DNA from: Luteimonas sp. MC1825
Lineage (GTDB): Bacteria; Pseudomonadota; Gammaproteobacteria; Xanthomonadales; Xanthomonadaceae
Length of the DNA stretch: 64,000 nt
Assembly: GCF_014764385.1 (NCBI RefSeq)
Contig: NZ_CP061714.1
Coordinates: 1,116,001 to 1,180,000, forward strand
Reading direction: 5' to 3'
Under the pieces are notes generated by a model. The model made no database searches, was not told the origin of the DNA, and worked only from the letters and a program-made list of their open reading frames with translations. Positions 44,088-53,198 of this stretch are shown one piece after another. Each line of letters begins with the position of its first letter. Positions within the stretch are counted from its first letter, which is position 1. The position numbers and the translations under genes were made by a program.

Positions 44088-44489
44088 ATGCCTGCCGCGA
44101 TGAGACACCCAAACCGCCCCCTGTCGCCGCACCTCCAGGTGTACCGCTGGCAGATCACCATGCTGATGTCGATCCTGCACCGCGCCACCGGCATCGCGCT
44201 GGTGGTCGGCGCGTTCGGCCTGGCCTGGTGGCTGCTCGCCGTTGCCGCCGGCGGCGACGCCTACGCCTCGGCCAGCGCCTGCCTCGCGTCGCCGCTTGGC
44301 CGCATCGCGCTGTTCGGCTTCTCGCTGGCGCTGATGTACCACCTGCTCAACGGCATCCGCCACATGCTGTGGGATGCCGGCTGGGGCTTCGAGCTGCCGG
44401 AGGTGTACCGCTCCGGTTACGCCGTGTTCGTGCTGACCGCGGTGCTGACCGCGGCCATCTGGTTCTTCGCGCTGGGAGGTGCGGCATGA
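44088..44489 (+). CDS. sdhC: Succinate dehydrogenase cytochrome b556 subunit SdhC
   Basis: A 133-residue membrane anchor with three TM helices. RPLSPHLQVYRW and SILHRATGIAL (Ser/Arg at the quinone site, HRxTG motif) are standard, and the heme His lies in ALMYHLLNGIRH. With SdhD it binds heme b and ubiquinone. ATG at 44088 is used; ATG at 44100 is an equally possible start closer to the conserved region. It overlaps sdhD by 4 nt (ATGA). Confidence 0.93.
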   Translation: MPAAMRHPNRPLSPHLQVYRWQITMLMSILHRATGIALVVGAFGLAWWLLAVAAGGDAYASASACLASPLGRIALFGFSLALMYHLLNGIRHMLWDAGWGFELPEVYRSGYAVFVLTAVLTAAIWFFALGGAA

Positions 44490-44899
44490 GCGACGTGAAA
44501 GCCGGCGCCGCCGCGCGCCGCGACCTGCGCACGCCGCTGGCGCGCGCCCGGGGCATCGGCTCCGGCAAGACCGGCACCGGCCACTTCTGGTACCTGCGCC
44601 TGACCTCGATCGCGCTGATGCTGCTGGTGCCGTGGCTGGTCGGCACGCTGGTGTCGCTGATCGGGGTCGACCTCGCCACCGCGCAGGCGGTGCTGGCGCG
44701 TCCCTACAACGCCATCCTGATGGCCGCCCTGCTGGTTGCGCTGTTCTGGCACACCAAGCTGGGCCTGCAGGTGGTGATCGAGGACTACGTGCACAACCGC
44801 GCGGTCGAAGTGACCCTGCTGGTGCTCAACTCACTGCTCTGCGCCCTCGGTGCCCTGGCTTCGCTGTACGCGATCGCCCGCATCGCGCTGCTTGCCTGA
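44486..44899 (+). CDS. sdhD: Succinate dehydrogenase hydrophobic anchor SdhD
   Basis: A 137-residue three-TM membrane subunit. The heme/quinone motif is LFWHTKLGLQVVIEDYVHN, with its His and Asp-Tyr pair, and the N-terminal GTGHFWYLRLTSIAL is typical of proteobacterial SdhD. The start overlaps the sdhC stop by 4 nt and sdhA begins 15 nt after its stop, so the four sdh genes form a tight operon. Confidence 0.93.
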   Translation: MSDVKAGAAARRDLRTPLARARGIGSGKTGTGHFWYLRLTSIALMLLVPWLVGTLVSLIGVDLATAQAVLARPYNAILMAALLVALFWHTKLGLQVVIEDYVHNRAVEVTLLVLNSLLCALGALASLYAIARIALLA

Positions 44900-44914
44900 C
44901 CTGCGAAGCCCAAG

Positions 44915-46705
44915 ATGACCAACGCCTACAAGATCACCGAACACAAGTACGACATGATCGTGGTGGGGGCCGGCGGTGCCGGCCTGCGCGCCACCTTCGG
45001 CCTGGCCCACAAGGGCCTGAAGACCGCCTGCATCACCAAGGTGTTCCCGACCCGTTCGCACACCGTGGCCGCGCAGGGCGGCATTTCCGCCGCGCTCGGC
45101 AACATGGGCGAGGACGACTGGCGCTTCCACTTCTACGACACCATCAAGGGTTCCGACTGGCTGGGCGACCAGGACGCCATCCAGTACATGTGCCGCGAGG
45201 CGATCCCGGCGATCATCGAGCTCGAGCACCAGGGCGTGCCGTTCTCGCGCACCGAGGAGGGCAAGATCTACCAGCGCCCCTTCGGTGGCATGACCACGCA
45301 CTACGGCAAGGGCACCGCGCAGCGCACCTGCGCCGCCGCCGACCGCACCGGCCACGCGATCCTGCACACGCTGTACCAGCAGTCGCTGGCGCACCAGGCC
45401 GAGTTTTTCGTCGAGTACTTCGCGCTCGATCTCATCATGGACGCCGACGGCGCCTGCCGCGGCGTGCTCGCCATCGACATGGCCGAAGGCACGCTGCACC
45501 TGTTCCGCGCCCAGGGCACGGTGCTGGCCACCGGCGGCTACGGCCGCGCGTACTTCTCCGCCACGTCCGCGCACACCTGCACCGGCGACGGCGGCGGCAT
45601 GGCGCTGCGCGCCGGGCTGGGCCTGCAGGACATGGAGTTCGTGCAGTTCCATCCCACCGGCATCTACGGCGCCGGCTGCCTGATCACCGAGGGCGTGCGC
45701 GGCGAGGGCGGCATCCTGCGCAACTCCAACGGCGAGCGCTTCATGGAGCGCTATGCGCCCAACGCCAAGGACCTCGCGTCCCGCGACGTGGTGAGCCGCT
45801 CGATGACCATCGAGATCCGCGAAGGCCGCGGCGTGGGCGAGCACAAGGACCACATCCACCTCGACCTGACCCATCTCGATCCGGCCGACATCCACGAAAA
45901 GCTCCCCGGCATCGCCGAGAGCGCGCGGATCTTCGCCGGCGTCGACGTCGAGAAGCAGCCGATCCCGGTCATCCCCACCGTGCACTACAACATGGGCGGC
46001 GTGCCGACCAACTACCACGGCGAAGTGGTGCAGCTGAAGGACGGCAACCCCGACGCGATCGTCCCCGGGCTGTACGCCATCGGCGAGGCCGCCTGCGTCT
46101 CGGTGCACGGCGCCAACCGCCTCGGCTCCAACTCGCTGCTGGACCTGGTGGTGTTCGGCCGCGCGGTCGCCAACCGCTGCGCCGAGACCATCCGCCCGGG
46201 CGGGCCGCACAAGTCGCTGGCGCCGGACGCCTGCGACCGTTCGCTGGCGAACCTCGACAAGCTGCGCCATGCCAAGGGCGACACGCCCACGGCGGTGATC
46301 CGCGACCGCATGCAGCGCACCATGCAGGCGGATGCCGCGGTGTTCCGCACCGGCGAGACGCTGGCCGAGGGTGTCACCAGGATCCGCGAGATCAACGATT
46401 CGTTCGCCGATGTCCGCGTCAGCGACCGTTCGCTGGTGTGGAACTCGGACCTGATCGAGACCTTCGAGCTGCAGAACCTGCTGGGCCAGTCGCTGGCGAC
46501 CATCGTGGCCGCGGAGAACCGCAAGGAATCGCGCGGCGCGCATGCCCGCGAGGACTTCCCGGACCGCAACGACGCCGAGTGGCAGAAGCACTCGCTGACC
46601 TGGGTGGATGATGCCGGCAACACCCGCATCGACTACCGCCCGGTGCACATGTACACCCTCGACGACGAAGTCGAAGTCGTGCCGCCCGTCGCGCGCGTCT
46701 ACTAG
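44915..46705 (+). CDS. sdhA: Succinate dehydrogenase flavoprotein SdhA
   Basis: A 596-residue flavoprotein that oxidises succinate to fumarate (TCA cycle, complex II). FAD-binding [16 protein letters not shown] is at the N-terminus, and the covalent flavinylation His49 lies in [16 protein letters not shown]. Substrate-site segments are [11 protein letters not shown] and [22 protein letters not shown] (core [14 protein letters not shown]). Length is normal. Maturation probably involves SdhE (encoded at 47983) for flavinylation and the SDHAF4-type protein (43849) for assembly. Confidence 0.97.
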   Translation: MTNAYKITEHKYDMIVVGAGGAGLRATFGLAHKGLKTACITKVFPTRSHTVAAQGGISAALGNMGEDDWRFHFYDTIKGSDWLGDQDAIQYMCREAIPAIIELEHQGVPFSRTEEGKIYQRPFGGMTTHYGKGTAQRTCAAADRTGHAILHTLYQQSLAHQAEFFVEYFALDLIMDADGACRGVLAIDMAEGTLHLFRAQGTVLATGGYGRAYFSATSAHTCTGDGGGMALRAGLGLQDMEFVQFHPTGIYGAGCLITEGVRGEGGILRNSNGERFMERYAPNAKDLASRDVVSRSMTIEIREGRGVGEHKDHIHLDLTHLDPADIHEKLPGIAESARIFAGVDVEKQPIPVIPTVHYNMGGVPTNYHGEVVQLKDGNPDAIVPGLYAIGEAACVSVHGANRLGSNSLLDLVVFGRAVANRCAETIRPGGPHKSLAPDACDRSLANLDKLRHAKGDTPTAVIRDRMQRTMQADAAVFRTGETLAEGVTRIREINDSFADVRVSDRSLVWNSDLIETFELQNLLGQSLATIVAAENRKESRGAHAREDFPDRNDAEWQKHSLTWVDDAGNTRIDYRPVHMYTLDDEVEVVPPVARVY

Positions 46706-46716
46706 GATCAAGGCAG

Positions 46717-47508
46717 ATGGCTGAATTCTCACTCCCCAGGAACTCGACGATCCACAAGGGCAAGCGCTTCGCGGCGCCCGCCGGGGCCTCGCGCGTTCGC
46801 GAATTCAAGGTCTACCGCTGGAGCCCGGACGACAGCGAAAACCCGCGCACCGACACCTACGAGGTCGACCTCGACAAGTGCGGGCCGATGGTTCTCGACG
46901 CGCTGATCAAGATCAAGAACGAGATCGACCCCACGCTGACGTTCCGCCGTTCGTGCCGCGAGGGCATCTGCGGCTCGTGCGCGATGAACATCGACGGCAC
47001 CAACACGCTGGCCTGCACCAAGGCCATCGCGGACTGCGGCAAGGGCAAGGGCGAAGTGCCGATCTACCCGCTGCCGCACATGGAGGTGGTCAAGGACCTG
47101 ATCCCCGACATGACGCACTTCTACGCGCAGTACGCGTCCATCCAGCCGTGGATCCGCACCCAGAGCCTGCCGCCGCCGGACCGCGAGCGCCTGCAGAGCA
47201 AGGAAGACCGCGCGAAGCTCGACGGCCTGTACGAGTGCATCCTGTGCGCCTGCTGCAGCACCGCCTGCCCGAGCTACTGGTGGAACGGCGACCGCTACCT
47301 GGGCCCGGCAATCCTGCTGCAGGCCTACCGCTGGATCGTCGACTCGCGCGACGAGGACACCGGCGCGCGCCTCGACGACCTCGAGGACCCGTTCAAGCTC
47401 TACCGCTGCCACACCATCATGAACTGCACGCGCACCTGCCCGAAGGGACTCAATCCCGCCAAGGCGATCGGCGAGATCAAGCAGCTGATGCTGGCACGCC
47501 AGGTCTGA
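46717..47508 (+). CDS. sdhB: Succinate dehydrogenase iron-sulfur subunit SdhB
   Basis: A 263-residue iron-sulfur protein. All cluster ligands are visible: 2Fe-2S in [15 protein letters not shown], 4Fe-4S in [15 protein letters not shown] and 3Fe-4S in [14 protein letters not shown]. It carries electrons from FAD to ubiquinone. It follows sdhA by 11 nt, and a GC-rich hairpin lies 8 nt after the stop, marking the probable end of the core sdh operon. Confidence 0.97.
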   Translation: MAEFSLPRNSTIHKGKRFAAPAGASRVREFKVYRWSPDDSENPRTDTYEVDLDKCGPMVLDALIKIKNEIDPTLTFRRSCREGICGSCAMNIDGTNTLACTKAIADCGKGKGEVPIYPLPHMEVVKDLIPDMTHFYAQYASIQPWIRTQSLPPPDRERLQSKEDRAKLDGLYECILCACCSTACPSYWWNGDRYLGPAILLQAYRWIVDSRDEDTGARLDDLEDPFKLYRCHTIMNCTRTCPKGLNPAKAIGEIKQLMLARQV

Positions 47509-47515
47509 TCCAACC

Positions 47516-47544
47516 CGCGCCGGCACCCGCCGGCGCGTTCGTTT
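47516..47544 (+). terminator. Hairpin between sdhB and the MAPEG gene
   Basis: A 9-bp perfect stem (cgcgccggc / gccggcgcg, loop accc) followed by ttcgttt. It could terminate or attenuate sdhCDAB transcription before the downstream MAPEG-sdhE-ygfX genes. Confidence 0.65.
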
Positions 47545-47560
47545 CGGGGGAACGAAATCC

Positions 47561-47986
47561 ATGCTGGCGACCCATCCGATCCTGTTGCCCGCGCTGGTGC
47601 TGGTGGCGCTGACCTTCGTGGTCATGGTGCGCATGTACCGACAGCGCGTGGCGCAGATGAAGCGCGAGCGCATCCACCCGCAGGCGGTGGCCACCTCCGC
47701 ACAGTCCGCGCAGCTGCTCACCGACAGCGGCGCGGCCGACCACTACCGCAACCTGTTCGAGCTGCCGGTGCTGTTCTATTTCGGCGTCGCCGTCGCGCTG
47801 GCGCTTGGCGTGCACGACGTCGGCCTGCTGGTGCTGGCCTGGCTGTTCGTGGCGCTGCGCGTGGTGCACGCCGTGATCCACTGCGGCTACAACAAGGTCA
47901 TGCACCGCTTCAAGGCGTTCCTCGCCGGCAGCGCGCTGCTGCTGCTGTTCTGGATCCGCCTGGCCTGGTGCCTGCTGGCGGCATGA
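47561..47986 (+). CDS. MAPEG-family membrane protein
   Basis: A 141-residue four-helix membrane protein of the MAPEG (eicosanoid/glutathione metabolism) superfamily. The conserved NLFELPVLFY and ALRVVHAVIHCGYNKVMHR segments are present. Bacterial members often have glutathione transferase or peroxidase activity, or none known. A GGGGGAACG ribosome binding site supports ATG 47561. The gene overlaps sdhE by 4 nt, placing a MAPEG protein inside a succinate dehydrogenase maturation cluster; no function is established. Confidence 0.9.
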   Translation: MLATHPILLPALVLVALTFVVMVRMYRQRVAQMKRERIHPQAVATSAQSAQLLTDSGAADHYRNLFELPVLFYFGVAVALALGVHDVGLLVLAWLFVALRVVHAVIHCGYNKVMHRFKAFLAGSALLLLFWIRLAWCLLAA

Positions 47987-48255
47987 GCACGCTGGACGAC
48001 AGCATCCTGGATGACGACACCGAGTTCCGGCGCCTGCGCTGGAAGTGCCGCCGCGGCATGCGCGAGCTCGACCGCCTGCTCGAACGCTGGCTGGAGCGCG
48101 AATGGCGGCAATCCCCGGCCGACGAGCGCGCGGTTTTCCTGCGCCTGCTCGACAGCGAGGACGATAGGCTGTGGAAATGGTTCCTTGGCCACGCCCAGCC
48201 CGATGACCCCGAACTCGCCGCACTGGTCCGGCGCATCGCCGACCTGCCGCATTGA
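47983..48255 (+). CDS. sdhE: FAD assembly factor SdhE (YgfY)
   Basis: A 90-residue SdhE/SDH5-family protein required for covalent flavinylation of SdhA. The diagnostic RGMRELD (RGxxE) surface motif is at residues about 25-31, and FLRLLDSEDDRLWKWFLG completes the five-helix fold. Its start overlaps the MAPEG stop by 4 nt (ATGA). The downstream YgfX reading frame overlaps its 3' end. In E. coli the ygfY-ygfX pair is likewise adjacent. Confidence 0.93.
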   Translation: MSTLDDSILDDDTEFRRLRWKCRRGMRELDRLLERWLEREWRQSPADERAVFLRLLDSEDDRLWKWFLGHAQPDDPELAALVRRIADLPH

Positions 48256-48655
48256 GTGGCGCCCCTCGCGCTGGCTGCTGGCCGCGCTGATCCTGCTCAC
48301 CGCGCTGGCCGCGTGCGCGTTCCCGGCGAGCGGCCTGCCGCGGCCCCTGGCGTGGCTGCTGGTTCCGGTGGTGCTGGCATGCGGGCTGGCCGCGGCGCGT
48401 CGCCATGCACGCGCGGCCCCGGGCGTGGTCGCCATCGATGCCAGGCGGCGCGTGCTGGTCGACGGCGTGGCGGTGGCGCAGCCACGGCTGCAATGGCGCG
48501 GACCCCTGGCGGTGCTGTCCTGGCGCGATGCCGGCGGGCACAGCCGCTACCGCAGCTGGTGGCCCGATACCCTGCCGCCGGCGCGCCGCCGTGAACTGCG
48601 GCTGGCCGCCGACAACCTGATTCCCGCCCGCGCCACGCCACAAATGGCACCATAG
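48203..48655 (+). CDS. YgfX (CptA)-like membrane protein
   Basis: A 150-residue protein with two N-terminal TM helices (RWLLAALILLTALAACAFPA and WLLVPVVLACGLAAARR) followed by a soluble region (PGVVAIDARRRVLVDGVAV ... LAADNL), resembling E. coli YgfX. YgfX was reported as the toxin CptA of a YgfYX pair and later found to associate with SdhE. The start is uncertain: only ATG 48203 is available upstream (overlapping sdhE by 53 nt); otherwise an ATT near 48251 would be needed. It fits the E. coli gene order. Confidence 0.75.
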   Translation: MTPNSPHWSGASPTCRIEWRPSRWLLAALILLTALAACAFPASGLPRPLAWLLVPVVLACGLAAARRHARAAPGVVAIDARRRVLVDGVAVAQPRLQWRGPLAVLSWRDAGGHSRYRSWWPDTLPPARRRELRLAADNLIPARATPQMAP

Positions 48656-48681
48656 CGGCCTTCGAGCCCGCGCGAGACCCG

Positions 48682-49923
48682 ATGTTCAAGCCCATCCCCG
48701 TGGCCATCGGCCTGCGCTACCTGCGCGCCAAACGCCGCAACGCCTTCATCTCCTTCATTTCCCTGGCCTCCATCCTCGGCATCGCCGTGGGCGTCACCGC
48801 GCTGATCACCACGCTCGCGGTGATGAGCGGTTTCCAGCGCGAGATCCGCGACCGCATGCTGGAAATGACCCAGCACGCCACGGTGTCCGCCGACGGCGCG
48901 CGCATGGAGAACTGGCGCGATGCGGTGGCCGCCGCCAAGCGTGACCCGCGCATCGCCGGCTCCGCGCCCTACATCTCCACCGAGGCCCTGCTGTCCGGCC
49001 AGCGCCGCCAGCCGGCCATGCTGCGCGGCATCGTCCCGGGTGATGAAGCCCAGGTGTCGGTGCTCGGCGAACGCATGGTCGAGGGCAGCCTCGATACGCT
49101 GGCTCCGCGCAGCTACAACATCGTGCTCGGGCGCGAACTCGCCGCGTGGCTGGGCGTGCGCGTCGGCGACAGCGTGATCGCCACCACCGACTACCAGGCC
49201 TCGCCCATGGGCGCGGTGCCGCAGCTCAAGCGCTTCACGGTCAGCGGCATCTTCGAGGCCGGCTACCAGGAGTTCGACAAGGGCCTGGCCATCGTCAACC
49301 TCGAGGACGCGCAGCGCCTGCTGCGCATGGGCGACGCCGTCACCGGCGTGCGCCTGCAGATGCACGACATGGACCTCGCGTTCGACATCGCCCGCGACCT
49401 GGCGCTGGCGCTCGACGGCCCGTACCGCGTCAGCGACTGGACCAGCGAGAACGCCAACATGTTCCGCGCGCTCAAGCTCGAGAAGACCATGATGGCGATC
49501 CTGCTGTCGCTGATCATCGCCATGGGCGCGTTCAACCTGGTGTCGTCGCAGGTGATGCTGGTGACCGACAAGCAGGCCGACATCGCCATCCTGCGCACGC
49601 TCGGGCTCACCCCGCGCGGGGTGATGCAGGTGTTCATGGTGCAGGGCACGCTGATCGGCGTGATCGGCACGGTGCTGGGCGTGGTGGGCGGCATCGTGCT
49701 GACCCTCAACCTCGAACACATCCTGCGCGCCATCGAAGGCCTGTTCGGCGTGGTGCTGATGCCGGCCGACGTCTACTACATCACGGGCCTGCCGACCGAG
49801 CTGTCGGCCAACGACATCGCCTGGATCGCCGCGGTGGCGCTGGCGATGGCGTTCGTGGCCACCATCTATCCCGCCTGGCGCGCGGCGCGCACGGCCCCGG
49901 CGGAGGCGCTGCGCTATGAGTGA
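48682..49923 (+). CDS. lolC: Lipoprotein-releasing ABC permease LolC/LolE type
   Basis: A 413-residue permease: TM1 near residues 25-50, a large periplasmic domain (about residues 55-270) and three C-terminal TM helices. The sequence motif of the Lol coupling region [17 protein letters not shown] and the C-terminal [17 protein letters not shown] are typical. With LolD it extracts outer membrane lipoproteins from the inner membrane for transfer to LolA. Only one permease gene is present, so LolD probably works with a homodimer (LolF type). It overlaps lolD by 8 nt. Confidence 0.92.
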   Translation: MFKPIPVAIGLRYLRAKRRNAFISFISLASILGIAVGVTALITTLAVMSGFQREIRDRMLEMTQHATVSADGARMENWRDAVAAAKRDPRIAGSAPYISTEALLSGQRRQPAMLRGIVPGDEAQVSVLGERMVEGSLDTLAPRSYNIVLGRELAAWLGVRVGDSVIATTDYQASPMGAVPQLKRFTVSGIFEAGYQEFDKGLAIVNLEDAQRLLRMGDAVTGVRLQMHDMDLAFDIARDLALALDGPYRVSDWTSENANMFRALKLEKTMMAILLSLIIAMGAFNLVSSQVMLVTDKQADIAILRTLGLTPRGVMQVFMVQGTLIGVIGTVLGVVGGIVLTLNLEHILRAIEGLFGVVLMPADVYYITGLPTELSANDIAWIAAVALAMAFVATIYPAWRAARTAPAEALRYE

Positions 49924-50656
49924 GGAGACACGCGCATCGCGCATCAACCACGGCAACGGCCACCAGGGCGAAGTGCTGCGCGCCGAACGCCTGGGCAAGA
50001 CCTACGCCGAAGGCAAGCTGCGCACGCCGGTGTTCGACGGCCTGGAGCTGCGCGTGGATGCCGGCGAGACGGTCGCCATCCTCGGCGCGTCCGGCGCCGG
50101 CAAGAGCACGCTGCTGCACCTGCTCGGCGGGCTGGACACGCCCACGGCGGGCGAGGTGTTCGTCTGCGGCCAGGCGATGGGCTCGCTGCCCGACGCCGAG
50201 CGTGGCCGGCTGCGCAACCGCGCGCTCGGCTTCGTCTACCAGTTCCACCACCTGCTGCCCGAGTTCACCGCGCTCGAGAACGTGATGCTGCCGGTGATGC
50301 TGTCCGGCGCGGCGGTTCCGGAGTCGGCGGCGCGCGCACGCGCGCTGCTGGAGTCGGTCGGCCTCGGCCATCGCCTCGAGCACAAGCCGGGCGAACTCTC
50401 CGGCGGCGAACGCCAGCGCGCCGCCGTGGCCCGGGCGCTCGTCAACAGCCCCGCCTGCGTGCTCGGCGACGAACCCACCGGCAACCTCGACGACAGGACC
50501 GCCGCCACCGTCTTCGAACTGATGCTCGACCTCAACCGCGCCGAACGCACCGCACTGGTGCTGGTCACCCACGACCGCAGCCTGGCCCGCCGCCTCGACC
50601 GCGTCCTCGAACTCCACGAAGGCAAACTGCGCGAAATCCCCCCCGCCACCGCCTGA
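49916..50656 (+). CDS. lolD: Lipoprotein-releasing ABC ATPase LolD
   Basis: A 246-residue NBD subunit of the Lol ABC transporter. Walker [13 protein letters not shown]-loop [11 protein letters not shown], signature [14 protein letters not shown] and Walker [13 protein letters not shown] are all intact. The start overlaps the upstream permease gene (coupled translation). The N-terminus carries about 20 extra residues relative to E. coli LolD (233). A later in-frame start is possible. Confidence 0.95.
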   Translation: MSEETRASRINHGNGHQGEVLRAERLGKTYAEGKLRTPVFDGLELRVDAGETVAILGASGAGKSTLLHLLGGLDTPTAGEVFVCGQAMGSLPDAERGRLRNRALGFVYQFHHLLPEFTALENVMLPVMLSGAAVPESAARARALLESVGLGHRLEHKPGELSGGERQRAAVARALVNSPACVLGDEPTGNLDDRTAATVFELMLDLNRAERTALVLVTHDRSLARRLDRVLELHEGKLREIPPATA

Positions 50657-50676
50657 CCCAACCAACAACCGCCCCT

Positions 50677-50702
50677 CTTCGCGCCTTCGCGCCTTCGCGA
50701 GA
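50677..50702 (+). repeat. Dispersed 26-nt intergenic repeat, copy B
   Basis: Exact reverse complement of 29204-29229. It is built on ttcgcgcc units and lies 20 nt after the lolD stop. It is followed by gaaaaaagcc, a T-rich 3' flank on the opposite strand. It may form part of the lolD terminator. Confidence 0.8.
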
Positions 50703-50800
50703 AAAAAGCCCCTATCCCTGACCCCGCAACAGGGACGAAGGCGATCGCCACTCCGTCCTGACGCAGCCACGCTGGCTTTCCTTGCATCCGGGCAGTCGGC

Positions 50801-53167
50801 ATGAGCGGAATCATCGCGGCCCCCCCGCTCGGCGTGGGCGCCGCAGCAGCCCTGGTCGCCGGCGCCCTGACCTGCCTGCTGCTCCCCGCGCTGCCCCCGG
50901 TCGCTTTGCTCGCGGCCCTGCTCCTCACCGGTCTCGTCGCCTGGTGGCGGCGCCGCGATCGCTGGCGATGGGCCGCCGCCGCGCTGTTCGGCCTCGGCCT
51001 CTGCGGCCTGCACGCGGCGGCATCGCTGGGCGCGCAACTGCCGCCCGCGCACGAGCGCGATGACTTCCAGCTCGGCGGGCGCGTCATCGGCCTGCCGGTG
51101 CACGAGGCGCGGCGCACGCGCTTCGACCTGCGCGTCGATGACGACCCCGCGCTGCCTGCGTTCCTGCGCGGCGCGCGGCTGCGCCTGTCCTGGTACGGCA
51201 ACGAATGGTCCGATGCACCCTCGCGCCGCGGCGAGATCGTCGCCGGTGGCGACTGGAACCTGCACGTGCGCCTGCGCGCGCCGCGCGGGCTGCGCAACCC
51301 GGGCAGCTTCGACAGCGAGAAGCACGCCATGGCGCAGCGCGTGGTCGCCACCGGTTACGTGCGCGAACCGGCCGACGCCGTGCAGCGTGGCCGGCCGCGC
51401 GGCATCGACGCCTGGCGCGACCGCATGGCCGCGCGCATCGATGCGGCGGTCACCAGCAGCTCGTCGCGCTACGTGCGCGCGCTGGCGCTCGGCGACACCC
51501 GCGCGCTCGACGACCGCGACTGGGAAATCCTGCGTGCCACCGGGCTCACCCACCTGATCGCGATCTCGGGCTTCCACGTCGGCATGGTCGCGGGCTTTTT
51601 CGCGCTGCTCGGCTCGGGGCTGTGGCGGCTGCTGCCCGGCCTCGGGCGCGTGCTGCCGCGGCCGCAGGCGTCGGCGGCGGTGGCGCTGTGCGGCGCGGTG
51701 GGCTATGCCGCGGTCGCCGGCTTCGCGCTGCCTACGGTGCGCACGGTGCTCATGATCGCCGTGGTGGTGGCGGCGCGGCTGTGGCGTCGGCCGCTGCGCA
51801 TCGCCGATGCGCTGGCGCTGGCGGCGATCGCGGTGCTGCTGGTCGATCCGCTGGCGCTGCTGTCGGCGGGCTTCTGGCTCAGCTTCGCCGGCGTGGCCTG
51901 GCTGGTGTGGTGCCTGCCGCAGGCGCGCGGCGGCAACCTCGCGCGCGAGTTCCTGTCGGCGCAGTGGGTGGCCACGCTCGGCCTGCTGCCGCTCACGGTG
52001 ATCCTGTTCGGGCAGGCCTCGCTGGCCGGGCCGTTCGCCAACCTGGTGGCGATTCCGTGGTGGAGCCTGGTGGTGGTGCCGCTGTCGCTGCTCGGCACCG
52101 CGCTGGACGGCCTGCACGCCGGCTGGGGCGAGGGCGCGTGGCGGCTGGCCGCGTGGGCGTTCGACCTGTCGTGGCCGGCATTCGCGCGGCTTGGCGCCAG
52201 CCCGCTGGCGCTGTGGTGGCTGCCCGAGCCGCGCTGGTTTGCCCTGCCGATGGCGCTGGCCGCGGCGTTCTGGCTGCTGCTGCCGCGCGGCATTCCCGGC
52301 AAGCCGCTGGCCGCGCTGCTGTGGTTGCCACTGCTGTGGCCCGATCGCCAGCTGCCGCGCCATGGCGAAGTGGAGCTGGTGGTGGTCGATGTCGGCCAGG
52401 GCCTGGCGCTGCTGGTGCGCACCGCGCGCCATGCGCTGCTGTACGACATGGGCCCGGCGATCCCCGAGGGCTACGACGCCGGCGAGCGCACCGTGGTGCC
52501 GGCGCTGCACGCACTCGGCGTGCGCCGGCTGGATGCCATGGTGGTGAGCCATGCCGATGCCGACCATGCCGGCGGGCTGGCCGCGGTGCGCCGGCGTTTC
52601 CCCGCGCCGCGCCTGCTCGCGCCGGAAGGCGCCGGCATCGACGAGGCGTCGCCGTGCCTGGCGGGCGCCCGGTGGCAGCACGATGGCGTGGCCTTCCGCA
52701 TCCTGCATCCGCCGCCGCATTTCCCCTACCTGCGCAACGAGGCTAGCTGCGTGCTGCGCATCGAGAGCGTGCATGGCGCCATGCTGCTGGTCGGCGACAT
52801 CGGCGCGCCGGTGGAGGAGCGCCTGGTCGGCCGCGTGCCGGAGGACCTTCCGGCCGAGGTGGTGGTGGTCGGGCATCACGGCTCGCGGCACTCGTCCACG
52901 CCGGGCTTCGTCTCCGCCATCGGCGCGCACCTGGCGCTGGTGTCGGCCGGCCACGGCAACCGCTTCGGGCACCCGGATGCCGGTGTCGTGGCGCGCTGGG
53001 AGGACGCGGGCGCCCGCGTGCTGGAGACCGCCGTGGGCGGAGCCTTGCGCATCCGCCTTGGCGCGGACGGCCTGGAGGCCGGCACCGAACGGGCGCGGCG
53101 GCCGCGGTTGTGGGATTCCGGGCGCAAGCGGGGGAAGAGGGTCGCGGTATCCTATCCGCCGGATTGA
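50801..53167 (+). CDS. comEC: Competence-type DNA translocation protein ComEC
   Basis: A 788-residue inner membrane channel for uptake of single-stranded DNA. It has N-terminal TM helices and a DUF4131-like soluble region, a central competence domain with many TM helices (GLTHLIAISGFHVGMVAG), and a C-terminal metallo-beta-lactamase-like domain with MVVSHADADHAGGLAAV and VGHHGSRHS motifs. Length is typical. It is encoded just upstream of exbB-exbD-msbA-lpxK-kdsB, the order seen in several gammaproteobacteria. The start ATG has no strong ribosome binding site. The mature system also needs type IV pili, not in this window. Confidence 0.92.
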   Translation: MSGIIAAPPLGVGAAAALVAGALTCLLLPALPPVALLAALLLTGLVAWWRRRDRWRWAAAALFGLGLCGLHAAASLGAQLPPAHERDDFQLGGRVIGLPVHEARRTRFDLRVDDDPALPAFLRGARLRLSWYGNEWSDAPSRRGEIVAGGDWNLHVRLRAPRGLRNPGSFDSEKHAMAQRVVATGYVREPADAVQRGRPRGIDAWRDRMAARIDAAVTSSSSRYVRALALGDTRALDDRDWEILRATGLTHLIAISGFHVGMVAGFFALLGSGLWRLLPGLGRVLPRPQASAAVALCGAVGYAAVAGFALPTVRTVLMIAVVVAARLWRRPLRIADALALAAIAVLLVDPLALLSAGFWLSFAGVAWLVWCLPQARGGNLAREFLSAQWVATLGLLPLTVILFGQASLAGPFANLVAIPWWSLVVVPLSLLGTALDGLHAGWGEGAWRLAAWAFDLSWPAFARLGASPLALWWLPEPRWFALPMALAAAFWLLLPRGIPGKPLAALLWLPLLWPDRQLPRHGEVELVVVDVGQGLALLVRTARHALLYDMGPAIPEGYDAGERTVVPALHALGVRRLDAMVVSHADADHAGGLAAVRRRFPAPRLLAPEGAGIDEASPCLAGARWQHDGVAFRILHPPPHFPYLRNEASCVLRIESVHGAMLLVGDIGAPVEERLVGRVPEDLPAEVVVVGHHGSRHSSTPGFVSAIGAHLALVSAGHGNRFGHPDAGVVARWEDAGARVLETAVGGALRIRLGADGLEAGTERARRPRLWDSGRKRGKRVAVSYPPD

Positions 53168-53198
53168 ACGGCGGGCCCCCCGGCCCGGGGAGCAAGGC

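Noticed and set aside
50236-51351. Minus-strand frame across the lolD-comEC gap
   Set aside because: Antisense to lolD and comEC; its middle is the translation of the dispersed 26-nt repeat, which gives a misleading KARRREE-like peptide.
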